This document shows positions 1 to 6,682 of a stretch of DNA of 8,524 nt, in pieces. The DNA comes from an uncultured Actinomycetes bacterium (GTDB lineage: Bacteria; Actinomycetota; Thermoleophilia; Solirubrobacterales; Solirubrobacteraceae). The DNA lies in NCBI GenBank assembly GCA_937888775.1, contig CALAQT010000416.1, positions 1 to 8,524 on the forward strand, given 5' to 3'. Made by a program: the position numbers and the translations under genes. The notes beneath the pieces are model-generated. The model had not been told where the DNA came from. It was given only the letters and a program-made list of their open reading frames with translations, and made no database searches. Within the stretch, counting starts at the first letter, position 1. Each line of letters opens with the position of its first letter.

Positions 1-51
1 CGGCGCGAATAGGGGCACTCCCACCCGGATTCACCAGACGGGTGCATCGGG

Positions 52-252
52 CTAGAAGCGGCAGGCGACCCACGTGCCGATAAGCCCGTACTGGTATGGA
101 CAGATGCTCTGACCGGGTGGTATCTCATAGACCTTTACGATGATCGCCTGGCCGCCCGCCTGACTCCCCACCTGCGTCACTCCGCAGCGGTAGCCGTCAG
201 GATCTGCCTCGTCGTATTCGAACTCGCCGCCGAACACGTTGGGTCGCGCCAT
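52..252 (-). pseudogene. Truncated cupin-family protein (N-terminal remnant, 66 aa)
   Basis: The frame starts at an ATG (252-250) and ends at TAG (54-52). Residues 1-55 read like the start of a small cupin protein that I recall from actinobacteria: MARPNVF at the N-terminus, a FEYDEADPDGYR segment, then VYEIPPGQSICPYQYG at about 41-56. In intact relatives the CPYHYE motif leads directly into an 'EEW-LVLEG' barrel strand. Here the motif reads CPYQYG, so the usual His is Gln54, and only ten further residues (LIGTWVACRF) follow before the stop. I translated the other two minus frames from the breakpoint to the window edge and found no continuation of the barrel. The piece is therefore best read as a broken gene, since it cannot form a complete cupin fold. 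No strong Shine-Dalgarno lies before the ATG. It could instead be a genuine small protein. It is divergent from the MgtE-N/CBS gene. Confidence 0.55.
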
Positions 253-342
253 GACACGATCTTTGCACGCGAACGGCGCGCGACGCAGCTCCTCCACGGT
301 CGACCGTCCAATTCCGCCACTGATTCCGTCGCGAGCCCTAGG
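253..342. other. Divergent intergenic region, 90 bp
   Basis: This is the only gap longer than 25 bp between genes in the window. It separates the minus-strand cupin remnant from the plus-strand MgtE-N/CBS gene, so any promoter for the plus-strand pair should lie here or very close. I could not identify a convincing -35/-10 pair or operator on either strand. The last bases before the plus-strand ATG (CTAGG) give only a weak ribosome-binding match. Confidence 0.4.
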
Positions 343-1560
343 ATGCGACGAGTGTCGCAGCGTGTTGCATACGTCTCCAGGCTGACGCGTTTGCCGCTGC
401 TGGGGTCCGATGGAGCCGACATCGGACGTGTGGTCGACGGCGTGCTCGGATTGGGGGCCCGGCCGCCCCGGGTCAACGGTCTCGTCGTCGCCGTCCAGCG
501 GCGACGCGTGTTCGTCGGCATGGGGCGGATCGGGGAGATCGGCACCGAGGGCGCGCGGTTGCGCCGTGGCTCGGTCAACCTGCGCCAGTTCGAACTGCGC
601 GCCGGTGAGCGGCTGCTGGCCGGGGAGCTGATCGGCTCGCGGGTCCGCGATCGCAAGGTGGTGGACATCGGGCTCACTCCGGCGCCGGAGCCGTTTTCCT
701 GGGAGGTGGCCACGGTCGCGCTCGCCGGCCGGCGGGTGCCCGGGCTGCGCCGGGCGCCTGAGGTGATCGATTGGAGTGAGGCGGGTGAGCTGTTCGCGAC
801 CGATCGGACCGTGGACCGGCTCGCCGCCGAGCTGGGTGGACTTCACCCGGCCGAGATGGCGGCGGCGATCCGGCGGCTGCCGCTCAGCCGCCGTCGCGTG
901 CTGGCCGAAGCGCTTGAGGATGACCGCTTCGCCGACCTGCTGGAGGAGCTCTCAGAAGACGAGCAGGTGGGATTGGTGCAGAATCTTGACCCGACGCGCC
1001 TGGCGCGAGTGCTGGACGAGATGGAGGCCGACGACGCCGCCGATCTGCTGGGGGAGTTCTCCGCCAGCCATCAGGCCGAGCTGCTGCGCGCGATGGATCC
1101 CGAGGAGGCCGAGCCGGTGCGCCGGCTGCTGTCCTACCAGCCTGACACCGCCGGAGGTCTGATGACCCCCGAGCCGGTGATCCTCGGTCCGCAGGCGACG
1201 GTCGCCGAGGCGTTGGCGCGGATCCGTGACCCCGACCTGCCGGTCCCGCTGGCCGCGCAGGTGTTCATCTGCCAGCCGCCGCTGGAGACGCCGACCGGGC
1301 GCTACCTGGGCATGGTCGGCGTGCAGCGGCTGCTGCGCGAGGCGCCGAGCAAGCCGCTCGGACGCTGCGTGGAGGAGGACGTCGAACCGCTTGACGGGGG
1401 ACTCAGCGATCGTAACGTGGCCGGGCGGCTCGCCGCCTATGACGTGGTCGCGCTCGGCGTGGTCGACGAGGTCGGGCGACTGGTCGGCGCGGTCACAATC
1501 GACGACGTCCTTGACCGCGTGCTGCCGGCCAATTGGCGGATTACGTTGACCGAGCGCTGA
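343..1560 (+). CDS. PRC-barrel / MgtE N-domain / CBS-domain protein, no membrane part
   Basis: This 405-residue soluble protein has three regions. Residues about 10-110 form a PRC-barrel-like segment (LPLLGSDGADIGRVVDGVLG, then RRRVFVGMGRIGEI). Residues about 155-262 are an MgtE N-terminal helical repeat domain with the 'DADD-AADLL' type signature EADDAADLLGEF and MDPEEAEPVRRLL. Residues about 273-395 hold two CBS motifs, starting at GGLMTPEPVI and ending at GAVTIDDVLDRVLP. In true MgtE channels these cytosolic domains sense Mg2+ and gate a transmembrane pore. Here no hydrophobic helix follows, so the protein is a stand-alone sensor or regulator rather than a transporter. Similar proteins next to DUF1003 genes are common in actinobacteria. 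The ATG at 343 has a weak ribosome-binding site, and an in-frame GTG at 352 is an alternative start. The stop TGA shares one base with the next gene's ATG. Confidence 0.85.
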   Translation: MRRVSQRVAYVSRLTRLPLLGSDGADIGRVVDGVLGLGARPPRVNGLVVAVQRRRVFVGMGRIGEIGTEGARLRRGSVNLRQFELRAGERLLAGELIGSRVRDRKVVDIGLTPAPEPFSWEVATVALAGRRVPGLRRAPEVIDWSEAGELFATDRTVDRLAAELGGLHPAEMAAAIRRLPLSRRRVLAEALEDDRFADLLEELSEDEQVGLVQNLDPTRLARVLDEMEADDAADLLGEFSASHQAELLRAMDPEEAEPVRRLLSYQPDTAGGLMTPEPVILGPQATVAEALARIRDPDLPVPLAAQVFICQPPLETPTGRYLGMVGVQRLLREAPSKPLGRCVEEDVEPLDGGLSDRNVAGRLAAYDVVALGVVDEVGRLVGAVTIDDVLDRVLPANWRITLTER

Positions 1561-2036
1561 TGGCCCGCCACGACGATCTGAGCACTCCGCGCGGGTCTCC
1601 CGGCGGTCCGGTCTATGACCCCGACTCGTTCGGTCGCCTGGCCGAGCGTCTGGCCCGCTTTCTCGGCACCGGTCGCTATCTCGTCGCCCAGACGGTCATC
1701 GTCCTGGTCTGGATCGCGGTCAACGGGCTGGTGATCGCCAAAGGCTGGGACCCGTACCCGTTCATCCTGCTCAACCTGGTCTTCTCGACTCAGGCCGCCT
1801 ACGCCGCGCCGCTGATCCTGCTGGCCCAGAACCGCCAGGCCGACCGCGAGCGCGACGAGATCGAGCGCGACCGTGACATGAACTCGCGCTCGCTGGCCGA
1901 GACCGAGTACCTGGCCCGTGAGATTGCCGCGGTCAGGCTCGCGCTGGAGCAGAAGGCCGACCGTGACGACATCATCGAGCCGATCGAACGGCTGACCCAG
2001 TCGCTGGAACGCCTCCAGCCGATCGAGCGCGACTAG
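1560..2036 (+). CDS. DUF1003 family membrane protein
   Basis: The 158-residue product carries the DUF1003 core: FGRLAERLARFLGTGRYL at about 24-41, a first membrane helix at about 39-61 ending before WDPYPFILLNL, and a second helix at about 67-89 with the typical FSTQAAYAAPLILLAQNRQ ending. The last 65 residues are highly charged (DRERDEIERDRD and on) and likely form a cytoplasmic coiled-coil helix. The family's biochemical role is unknown. I chose the ATG at 1560 because it overlaps the upstream TGA as TGATG, the classic translational-coupling arrangement. A TTG at 1533 would add nine residues inside the upstream gene and is less likely. The strict pairing with the MgtE-N/CBS gene suggests the two act together, perhaps in ion or membrane homeostasis; that is inference. 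Confidence 0.9.
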   Translation: MARHDDLSTPRGSPGGPVYDPDSFGRLAERLARFLGTGRYLVAQTVIVLVWIAVNGLVIAKGWDPYPFILLNLVFSTQAAYAAPLILLAQNRQADRERDEIERDRDMNSRSLAETEYLAREIAAVRLALEQKADRDDIIEPIERLTQSLERLQPIERD

Positions 2037-2057
2037 CGCACACGAGCTAGGGCGCTC
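2025..2057. terminator. Inverted repeat at convergent junction, candidate bidirectional terminator
   Basis: The left arm GAGCGC (2025-2030), two unpaired bases GA, then CTAG (2033-2036) pairs with CTAG (2047-2050), one unpaired G, then GCGCTC (2052-2057). That is ten base pairs with a small 2:1 internal bulge and a ten-base loop (2037-2046), which is the whole intergenic gap. Both stop codons lie in the stem: TAG of the DUF1003 gene at 2034-2036 and TAG of hypF at 2049-2047 on the minus strand. There is no T-run on either side, so it is not a textbook intrinsic terminator, but hairpins without U-tracts are common in high-GC actinobacteria. Confidence 0.5.
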
Positions 2058-4407
2058 CGCGCTCCAGTGCCGCGGCGGCCACCGCGGCCTGGCCGAAGGA
2101 GATTCCGCCATCGTTGGGCGGAAGGCGCTCAGGAACGATCACCCGCAGCGACCTCCGCTCCAGCCCGTCGGCAACGGCCTCCAGCAGCAGCCGGTTCTGG
2201 AACACGCCACCGCTCAGCACCACCGTCTCCAGACCGCGCTCGGCGGCGACCCTAAGCACCGCGGCGACCGTGGCCTGCGTGACCGCGCCGTGAAAGCGCG
2301 ATGCGACGACCGAGACGGCCGCGCCCGCCTCCAGATCAGCAATGAGCGTGCGGATCGCTTCCCGCGGGTCGAGCACCAACCGTCCCACCGCCGGTCCCGT
2401 GCCGTCGGTAACGGCCAGCGGATACGCACCCTGGCCCGGTGCTCGAGCGGCGGCCGCCTCCAGCTCGACCGCGGCCTGACCCTCGTATGTAACGTCGGCG
2501 CGCAGCCCGCACAGTGCGCCGACGGCGTCAAACAGCCGGCCCATGCTCGTCGTCAGCGGCGACAGCGCGGCGCTGGCGGCGACCCCGGCGATCGCGTCCC
2601 ACCGGTGTGGCGGCACCTGAGCGGCCAGACGCGCCGGCACCGGCTGCGACGCACCGAACGCCTCGGTCAGCCAACTGGCCGCCATCCGCCACGGCTGGCG
2701 GACCGCCGCCGCGCCACCCGGCATACGGACCGGATGCAGCGAGCCAACACGCTCAAAGCCGTCCAGCCCACCGACCAGCAGTTCGCCGCCCCAGACGGTG
2801 GCGTCTGACCCGTAGCCGGTCCCGTCGAAGATCGCGCCGACGGCGGGCCCGCGGAGGCCGTGCTCGGCCAGCCCCGCAGCGAGGTGGGCGTGGTGGTGCT
2901 GGACGCCGATCAGCTGCACGTCATCGCACGCGAGCGCGTAGGCGGTCGAGAGATAGTCGGGGTGCAGGTCGTGGGCGACGACGGCGGGCGTGATCGAGAA
3001 CAGCCGCTCGAAATGGGCGATCCCCTCCTGGAACGCGCGCAGCGTGGAGTAATGCTCCAGGTCGCCGACGTGATGGCTCACCCAGGCGCGACGGCCGTTG
3101 GCCAGGCAAAAGGTGCTCTTCTGTTCCGCGCCGCAGGCCAGCAGCGCCAGCTCGGCGGCAACCGGCAGCTTGAGCGGGGCGGGGACATATCCACGTGAGC
3201 GCCGCAGGGTCAGCGGCCTTCGCCGGCCCCCGGTAGCCACCACACGCATGACAGAGTCGTCGACGCGGGTCTCGATCTCACGGTCATGGACCAGGAACGC
3301 GTCGGCGATCGCCGCTAAGCGCTCACGGGCGTCCTGATCGCGGTAGGCGATCGGCTCGTCGGAAACGTTGCCGCTGGTCATCACCAGCGCCACCGATCCG
3401 CCCGAGGCGGCGACGAAGTCGGCCAGCAGCAGGTGGTGAAGCGGGGTGTAGGGGAGCATCACCCCCAGCTCCGGCGCTCGCGGGGCCACTGCCGCGGCCA
3501 CGGGCGCGTGAACCCGGCGTGCGGCGAGCACGATTGGGCGCTGGAGGCAGGACAGCAGCCGCTCCTCCTCGCCGGGCAACGAGACGAAGTGCAGGGCGGC
3601 CGCGGGGCCGGCCAGCATCAGTGCGAACGGCTTGTCCTCGCGATGCTTGCGAGCTCGCAGGGCCTGCACGGCGTCTGGGCTGGCAGCATCGCAGGCGAGA
3701 TGAAAGCCACCGAGCCCCTTGAGTGCGACGATCTCGCCGGCGGCAAGCCGGATCGCCGCCGCCTGGACTGGATCGCGGGCGCCGGCCAGGTCCAGCGGCA
3801 GGCCGGCCGCGTCGGTCAGCCGCGCGCGCGGCCCGCAACGCGGGCAGGCGTTGGGCTGGGCATGAAAGCGCCGGTCAGAGGGATCCTCGTATTCCCGCCG
3901 GCAGTCCTCGCACATTGCAAACCGCGACATGGTCGTCAGGGCACGGTCATACGGCACGCCGAGCACGATCGTCAGCCGCGGACCGCAGTTGGTGCAGTTG
4001 ATGAACGGGTAGCGGTAGCGGCGGTCGGCGGGGTCAAGCAGCTCGGCCAGGCAGTCGGCGCAGGTCGCCGTGTCGGGGGTGATGAGCGCGTCGGGCCGGC
4101 CCGCCTGGCGGCTGGTGAGGATTTCAAACGCCGAGCCGCTCCCGGGCTCAACGGCGTCGGTCAGGACGTGGTCGATCACAGCCAGTGGCGGCGTCTCACG
4201 CTGCAGCCTGGACATGAAGCGCTCCACGGCGGCCGCGGACCCCTGGACTTCGAGCAGCACGCCCTGCTCGTCGTTGAGCACGTAGCCGGCCAGGCCCTCC
4301 TCCAGCGCCAGGCGGTAGACGAACGGGCGAAAGCCGACGCCCTGGACCGTGCCCTGCACCCGCGCACGGGTGCGAACGGTTCGGTCCTCAGCGGGGGCGG
4401 CGGCCAT
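2047..4407 (-). CDS. hypF: Carbamoyltransferase HypF, [NiFe]-hydrogenase maturation
   Basis: This 786-residue protein is full length for HypF. It converts carbamoyl phosphate and ATP to a carbamoyl-adenylate and transfers the carbamoyl group to the C-terminal Cys of HypE, where it becomes the CN ligands of the active-site Fe. The visible domains, in order, are as follows. Acylphosphatase-like, about 10-98, with VQGTVQGVGFRPFVYRLA. Two zinc fingers, Cys116/119 with Cys138/141 and Cys166/169 with Cys188/191. A YrdC-like domain, about 205-400, with KGLGGFHLACDA and LVMTSGN. A Kae1-like carbamoyltransferase domain to the end, with HDLHPDY (479-485), VQHHHAHLA (502-510), DGTGYG (528-533), LSGGVFQNRLL (731-741) and the closing PNDGGISFGQA. 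No key motif is missing. The ATG lies 3 bp after the SIS gene's stop, with GGAGG 11 bases upstream, inside the SIS gene. It is the last gene of the operon. Confidence 0.97.
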   Translation of the reverse strand: MAAAPAEDRTVRTRARVQGTVQGVGFRPFVYRLALEEGLAGYVLNDEQGVLLEVQGSAAAVERFMSRLQRETPPLAVIDHVLTDAVEPGSGSAFEILTSRQAGRPDALITPDTATCADCLAELLDPADRRYRYPFINCTNCGPRLTIVLGVPYDRALTTMSRFAMCEDCRREYEDPSDRRFHAQPNACPRCGPRARLTDAAGLPLDLAGARDPVQAAAIRLAAGEIVALKGLGGFHLACDAASPDAVQALRARKHREDKPFALMLAGPAAALHFVSLPGEEERLLSCLQRPIVLAARRVHAPVAAAVAPRAPELGVMLPYTPLHHLLLADFVAASGGSVALVMTSGNVSDEPIAYRDQDARERLAAIADAFLVHDREIETRVDDSVMRVVATGGRRRPLTLRRSRGYVPAPLKLPVAAELALLACGAEQKSTFCLANGRRAWVSHHVGDLEHYSTLRAFQEGIAHFERLFSITPAVVAHDLHPDYLSTAYALACDDVQLIGVQHHHAHLAAGLAEHGLRGPAVGAIFDGTGYGSDATVWGGELLVGGLDGFERVGSLHPVRMPGGAAAVRQPWRMAASWLTEAFGASQPVPARLAAQVPPHRWDAIAGVAASAALSPLTTSMGRLFDAVGALCGLRADVTYEGQAAVELEAAAARAPGQGAYPLAVTDGTGPAVGRLVLDPREAIRTLIADLEAGAAVSVVASRFHGAVTQATVAAVLRVAAERGLETVVLSGGVFQNRLLLEAVADGLERRSLRVIVPERLPPNDGGISFGQAAVAAAALERGAP

Positions 4408-4410
4408 CTC

Positions 4411-5631
4411 TCATGCGACCTCCACCAGCTCCCTGAGGAGGTGGTAGGCGGTCGCCTGCGCCTCCTGGATCCGCGGGATGTGCTGGGAGGGCGTGATCAC
4501 AATGTGGTCGGCCAGCTGCTCGGAGGCGATCCGGCCCCCGTCGTAGCCGACCAGGCCGATCGTGACCAGCCCTTGGCGGCGGCCCTGGGAGAGGGCGTCG
4601 AGCACGCTCAGCGAGCTGCCGCTGGTCGACAGGGCGACCAGCTCGTCGCCGGCGCGGCCGTGGGCGATGATCTGGCGCGCGAAGATCGCCTCGGTGCCGA
4701 TGTCGTTGGCGATCGCCGTGATGATCGCCGTGTCGCTGGTCAGGTCGAGCGCCGCGCGTGACGGCCAGCCCTGGCCGGCGGGGGGGCCGATGAAGTCGGC
4801 GACCACGTCGGTCGCGTCGGTCGCCGAGCCGCCGTTGCCCAGCGCCAGCAGTCGCCCGCCGGCGTCAAAGCAGGATCGCAGCGCGGCGGCCGCTGACTGC
4901 AGCGTGCCGGCCCCGTCGGCGAGCGTCCTGACGCGCAGCTGCTGGACCTCGTGGGCCTTCATCCGCGCCGACTCACGCACGTCGGCGAGCACGGCGTCGA
5001 GATCATGCTCACGCTCGGCCAGGAATGGGTACAGGAAGCTCGACGCGCCGGCGTCATGCGAGCGACGCTCGCTGCGGCCCTCCAGCAGCCCGCGATGTTC
5101 GAAGAACACGTGCACCAGCTCCCACAGGATGTGGTAGGTCGTCTCCACCAGCTCCTGGCGGACGAACGGATCGTCGGCGGCGGGCTCCAGCACCCACTCG
5201 GCCGGCAGCTGGGCGAAGGCGATCGTCAGCGCGCCGCGGGATCGGGCGGTGGCGATCGCCGCACCCAGCTCGGGTCCCTCTCCGGGCTCGCCGAACGCGA
5301 TCACGATGTCGTCGGCCTCGGCCACCAGCGCCAGCTCGTCGGAGATGCGGCTTGACTCGCCGACGAATCCCAGCGCCGGCAGCGCGCGCTTGCCGACGAT
5401 CACCGGGTGGACGAACTCCACCGCCACGTGGCGGACGTCCGAACGCGCGGCGGGGGACAGGCCCACGGCGATCAGACGGCCGCCGCGCGCGAACCGCTCG
5501 GCCATCCGGTGGCACAGCCGTGCGATCGGCTCCGCCTCGGCGTCAAAGAACCGCTCGCTCGCGCGCCGGCGCTGCTCCAGGCGCGCGTCAAGCAGCTCGC
5601 ACACCGCCTCGCCGGACCCGACAACACTCAT
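4411..5631 (-). CDS. Tandem SIS-domain (GmhA-like) protein of the hydrogenase cluster
   Basis: The 406-residue product contains two sugar-isomerase (SIS) domains resembling phosphoheptose isomerase GmhA, about 35-180 and 235-406. The C-terminal domain has the standard sugar-phosphate loops GNGGSATDA (265-273) and STSGSS (335-340). The N-terminal domain replaces these with GLSPAA (57-62) and FGEPGEG (113-119). Aligned by eye to E. coli GmhA metal ligands His61, Glu65, Gln172 and His180, the N-domain keeps His68, Glu72, Gln159 and His167. The C-domain has Asp275, Asp279, Gln389 and His397. I chose the start at 5631 because its ATGA overlaps the hypB stop by four bases; an upstream in-frame start at 5682 would add 17 residues lying inside hypB. 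GmhA-like genes occur in actinobacterial hyp clusters as I recall, but their role in hydrogenase maturation is not established. The substrate is unknown, and a heptose pathway is not implied. Confidence 0.85.
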   Translation of the reverse strand: MSVVGSGEAVCELLDARLEQRRRASERFFDAEAEPIARLCHRMAERFARGGRLIAVGLSPAARSDVRHVAVEFVHPVIVGKRALPALGFVGESSRISDELALVAEADDIVIAFGEPGEGPELGAAIATARSRGALTIAFAQLPAEWVLEPAADDPFVRQELVETTYHILWELVHVFFEHRGLLEGRSERRSHDAGASSFLYPFLAEREHDLDAVLADVRESARMKAHEVQQLRVRTLADGAGTLQSAAAALRSCFDAGGRLLALGNGGSATDATDVVADFIGPPAGQGWPSRAALDLTSDTAIITAIANDIGTEAIFARQIIAHGRAGDELVALSTSGSSLSVLDALSQGRRQGLVTIGLVGYDGGRIASEQLADHIVITPSQHIPRIQEAQATAYHLLRELVEVA

Positions 5632-6314
5632 GCCGGCGCGCTGACCCGCCGGTGCGCCAACTCCACCAGCCACTGACGCCACTCCTCGACGCCCTCGCCG
5701 GTGCGGGCGCTGACCAGCATCCGGGCGACTCCTGGATTGACCACGTCGATGTTGTAAAGCAGCTTGTCGAGGTCGATCTCCAGGTGGGGGAGCAGGTCAA
5801 GCTTGTTGACCACCACCAGCTCGCAGCTGCGGAACATCAGCGGGTACTTCAGCGGCTTGTCCTCGCCCTCGGTGACCGAGCAGACCATCGCCCGGGCATC
5901 CTCGCCGACTTTGAATTCGGCGGGGCACACCAGGTTGCCGACGTTCTCGATCACCAGCAGGTCGATCTCGGGCAGGGGCAGCTCGGGCAGCGCGGAGCGG
6001 ACCATGTTGGCGTCCAGGTGACATTCGCCGCCGAATCCGTTGTCGGTGTTCAGTTGGGTGACCGGGACGTGCAGGCTGGCGATCCGGTCGGCGTCCATCG
6101 ACCCCTGAACATCCCCTTCCAGCACCCCGACGCGGACGTCGTCCAGCGGCTCGTGCAGCGCGCGCTCCAGCAGCGTCGTCTTGCCGGCACCGGGAGCACT
6201 CATCAAGTTGAGCACCGTTACGCCATGGCGGTCGAAGTCCTCGCGGTTGGCGCGGGCGATCGTATTGTTGGCGTCAAGCGCGTCCTCGACCACCCTCACT
6301 CTTGTCCGATGCAT
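5628..6314 (-). CDS. hypB: Hydrogenase nickel-incorporation GTPase HypB
   Basis: This 228-residue SIMIBI-class GTPase works with HypA to insert Ni into the hydrogenase large-subunit precursor. The P-loop is SAPGAGKTT (39-47). Switch and metal-site residues follow in GGECHLDANM (95-104), where Cys98 and His99 match the G-domain metal ligands of E. coli HypB (Cys166/His167). Cys130 in ENVGNLVCP matches the third ligand (Cys198). NKLD (170-173) is the guanine-specificity motif and SARTGEG (202-208) the G5 loop. The protein begins almost directly at the G-domain. It has neither the N-terminal CxxCGC high-affinity Ni site of the E. coli type nor a His-rich Ni-storage stretch. It overlaps the end of hypA by 19 bp and the SIS gene start by 4 bp. 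A good ribosome-binding site inside hypA supports the ATG at 6314. Confidence 0.97.
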   Translation of the reverse strand: MHRTRVRVVEDALDANNTIARANREDFDRHGVTVLNLMSAPGAGKTTLLERALHEPLDDVRVGVLEGDVQGSMDADRIASLHVPVTQLNTDNGFGGECHLDANMVRSALPELPLPEIDLLVIENVGNLVCPAEFKVGEDARAMVCSVTEGEDKPLKYPLMFRSCELVVVNKLDLLPHLEIDLDKLLYNIDVVNPGVARMLVSARTGEGVEEWRQWLVELAHRRVSAPA

Positions 6315-6658
6315 GCGGGCTCCTGTTCTTGCACTTCGATGTAATCCACCTCAAGCTCCTCACCGGCGGTCACCGCCACGTCGCCCGAGCCGCAGTCCGG
6401 GCAGCGAAAGGCGGGGATGCTCGGCTGCCACTCACGCCCGCACTCCGAGCAGTGCAGACGCGCCTCGATCTCGGCGATCCGCAGCTCGGCGTGCTCGCAG
6501 ACCGTATCGCGCGCCACGATCTCGAAGTAGAACCGCAGCGAGTCGGGAACAACCTGGCGCAGGCGCCCGACGCGGAGGCTGACGACGCTGACCGGGCGCT
6601 CTACGGCGTGCCTGACGGCGGTGTTCAGTACCGCGCTGGCGACCGACAGCTCATGCAT
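6296..6658 (-). CDS. hypA: Hydrogenase nickel-incorporation protein HypA
   Basis: The 120-residue protein is the Ni metallochaperone partner of HypB. It starts with the invariant MHE, whose His2 ligates nickel, followed by LSVASAVLN. The zinc domain has two CxxC pairs, Cys70/Cys73 (CSEC) and Cys86/Cys89 (CPDC), within the usual HypA spacing. The central LRVGRLRQVVPDSLRFYFE segment (28-46) is also typical. The C-terminus (EVQEQEPACIGQE) extends slightly past the acidic beta strand, and its last codons overlap hypB; one extra Cys (116) sits there. GGAG at 6665-6668, six bases before the ATG, gives a good ribosome-binding site. The gap to the upstream protease gene is 24 bp, the largest inside this operon. 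Confidence 0.97.
   Translation of the reverse strand: MHELSVASAVLNTAVRHAVERPVSVVSLRVGRLRQVVPDSLRFYFEIVARDTVCEHAELRIAEIEARLHCSECGREWQPSIPAFRCPDCGSGDVAVTAGEELEVDYIEVQEQEPACIGQE
6320..6324 (-). promoter_or_regulatory. Ribosome-binding site of hypB
   Basis: AGGAG on the minus strand, five bases before the ATG at 6314-6312 and inside the hypA coding region. It fixes the hypB start at an overlap of 19 bp with hypA and so supports a HypB without an N-terminal metal-binding extension. Confidence 0.7.
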
Positions 6659-6682
6659 CTCAAGCTCCGATCACGCTTGCGA

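Noticed and set aside
253..846. Extension of the cupin-like frame upstream of 252 on the minus strand
   Set aside because: The upstream part is antisense to the MgtE-N/CBS gene and shows no domain. The cupin similarity begins exactly at the ATG at 252.
1533..1559. TTG start for the DUF1003 protein
   Set aside because: It would place the start inside the upstream gene with a rare initiator, whereas the ATG at 1560 forms a TGATG junction and begins before the conserved core.
1437..2111. Open frame on the minus strand opposite the DUF1003 gene
   Set aside because: The plus-strand DUF1003 protein has two clear membrane helices and the family motif. The minus frame has neither and also runs into hypF in another frame.
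3433..4761. Long open frame on the plus strand (442 codons)
   Set aside because: It lies opposite hypF and the SIS gene, both of which have full-length domain matches. Its translation has no recognisable fold and is the GC-rich antisense shadow.
5632..5682. Upstream start for the SIS protein
   Set aside because: It adds 17 residues rich in Gly and Ala that lie entirely within hypB, while the ATGA overlap at 5628-5631 is the standard coupled start.
5025..6344. Long open frame on the plus strand (439 codons)
   Set aside because: It is antisense to the SIS gene and hypB. The translation is Arg/Pro/Ala-rich low-complexity sequence typical of a shadow frame.
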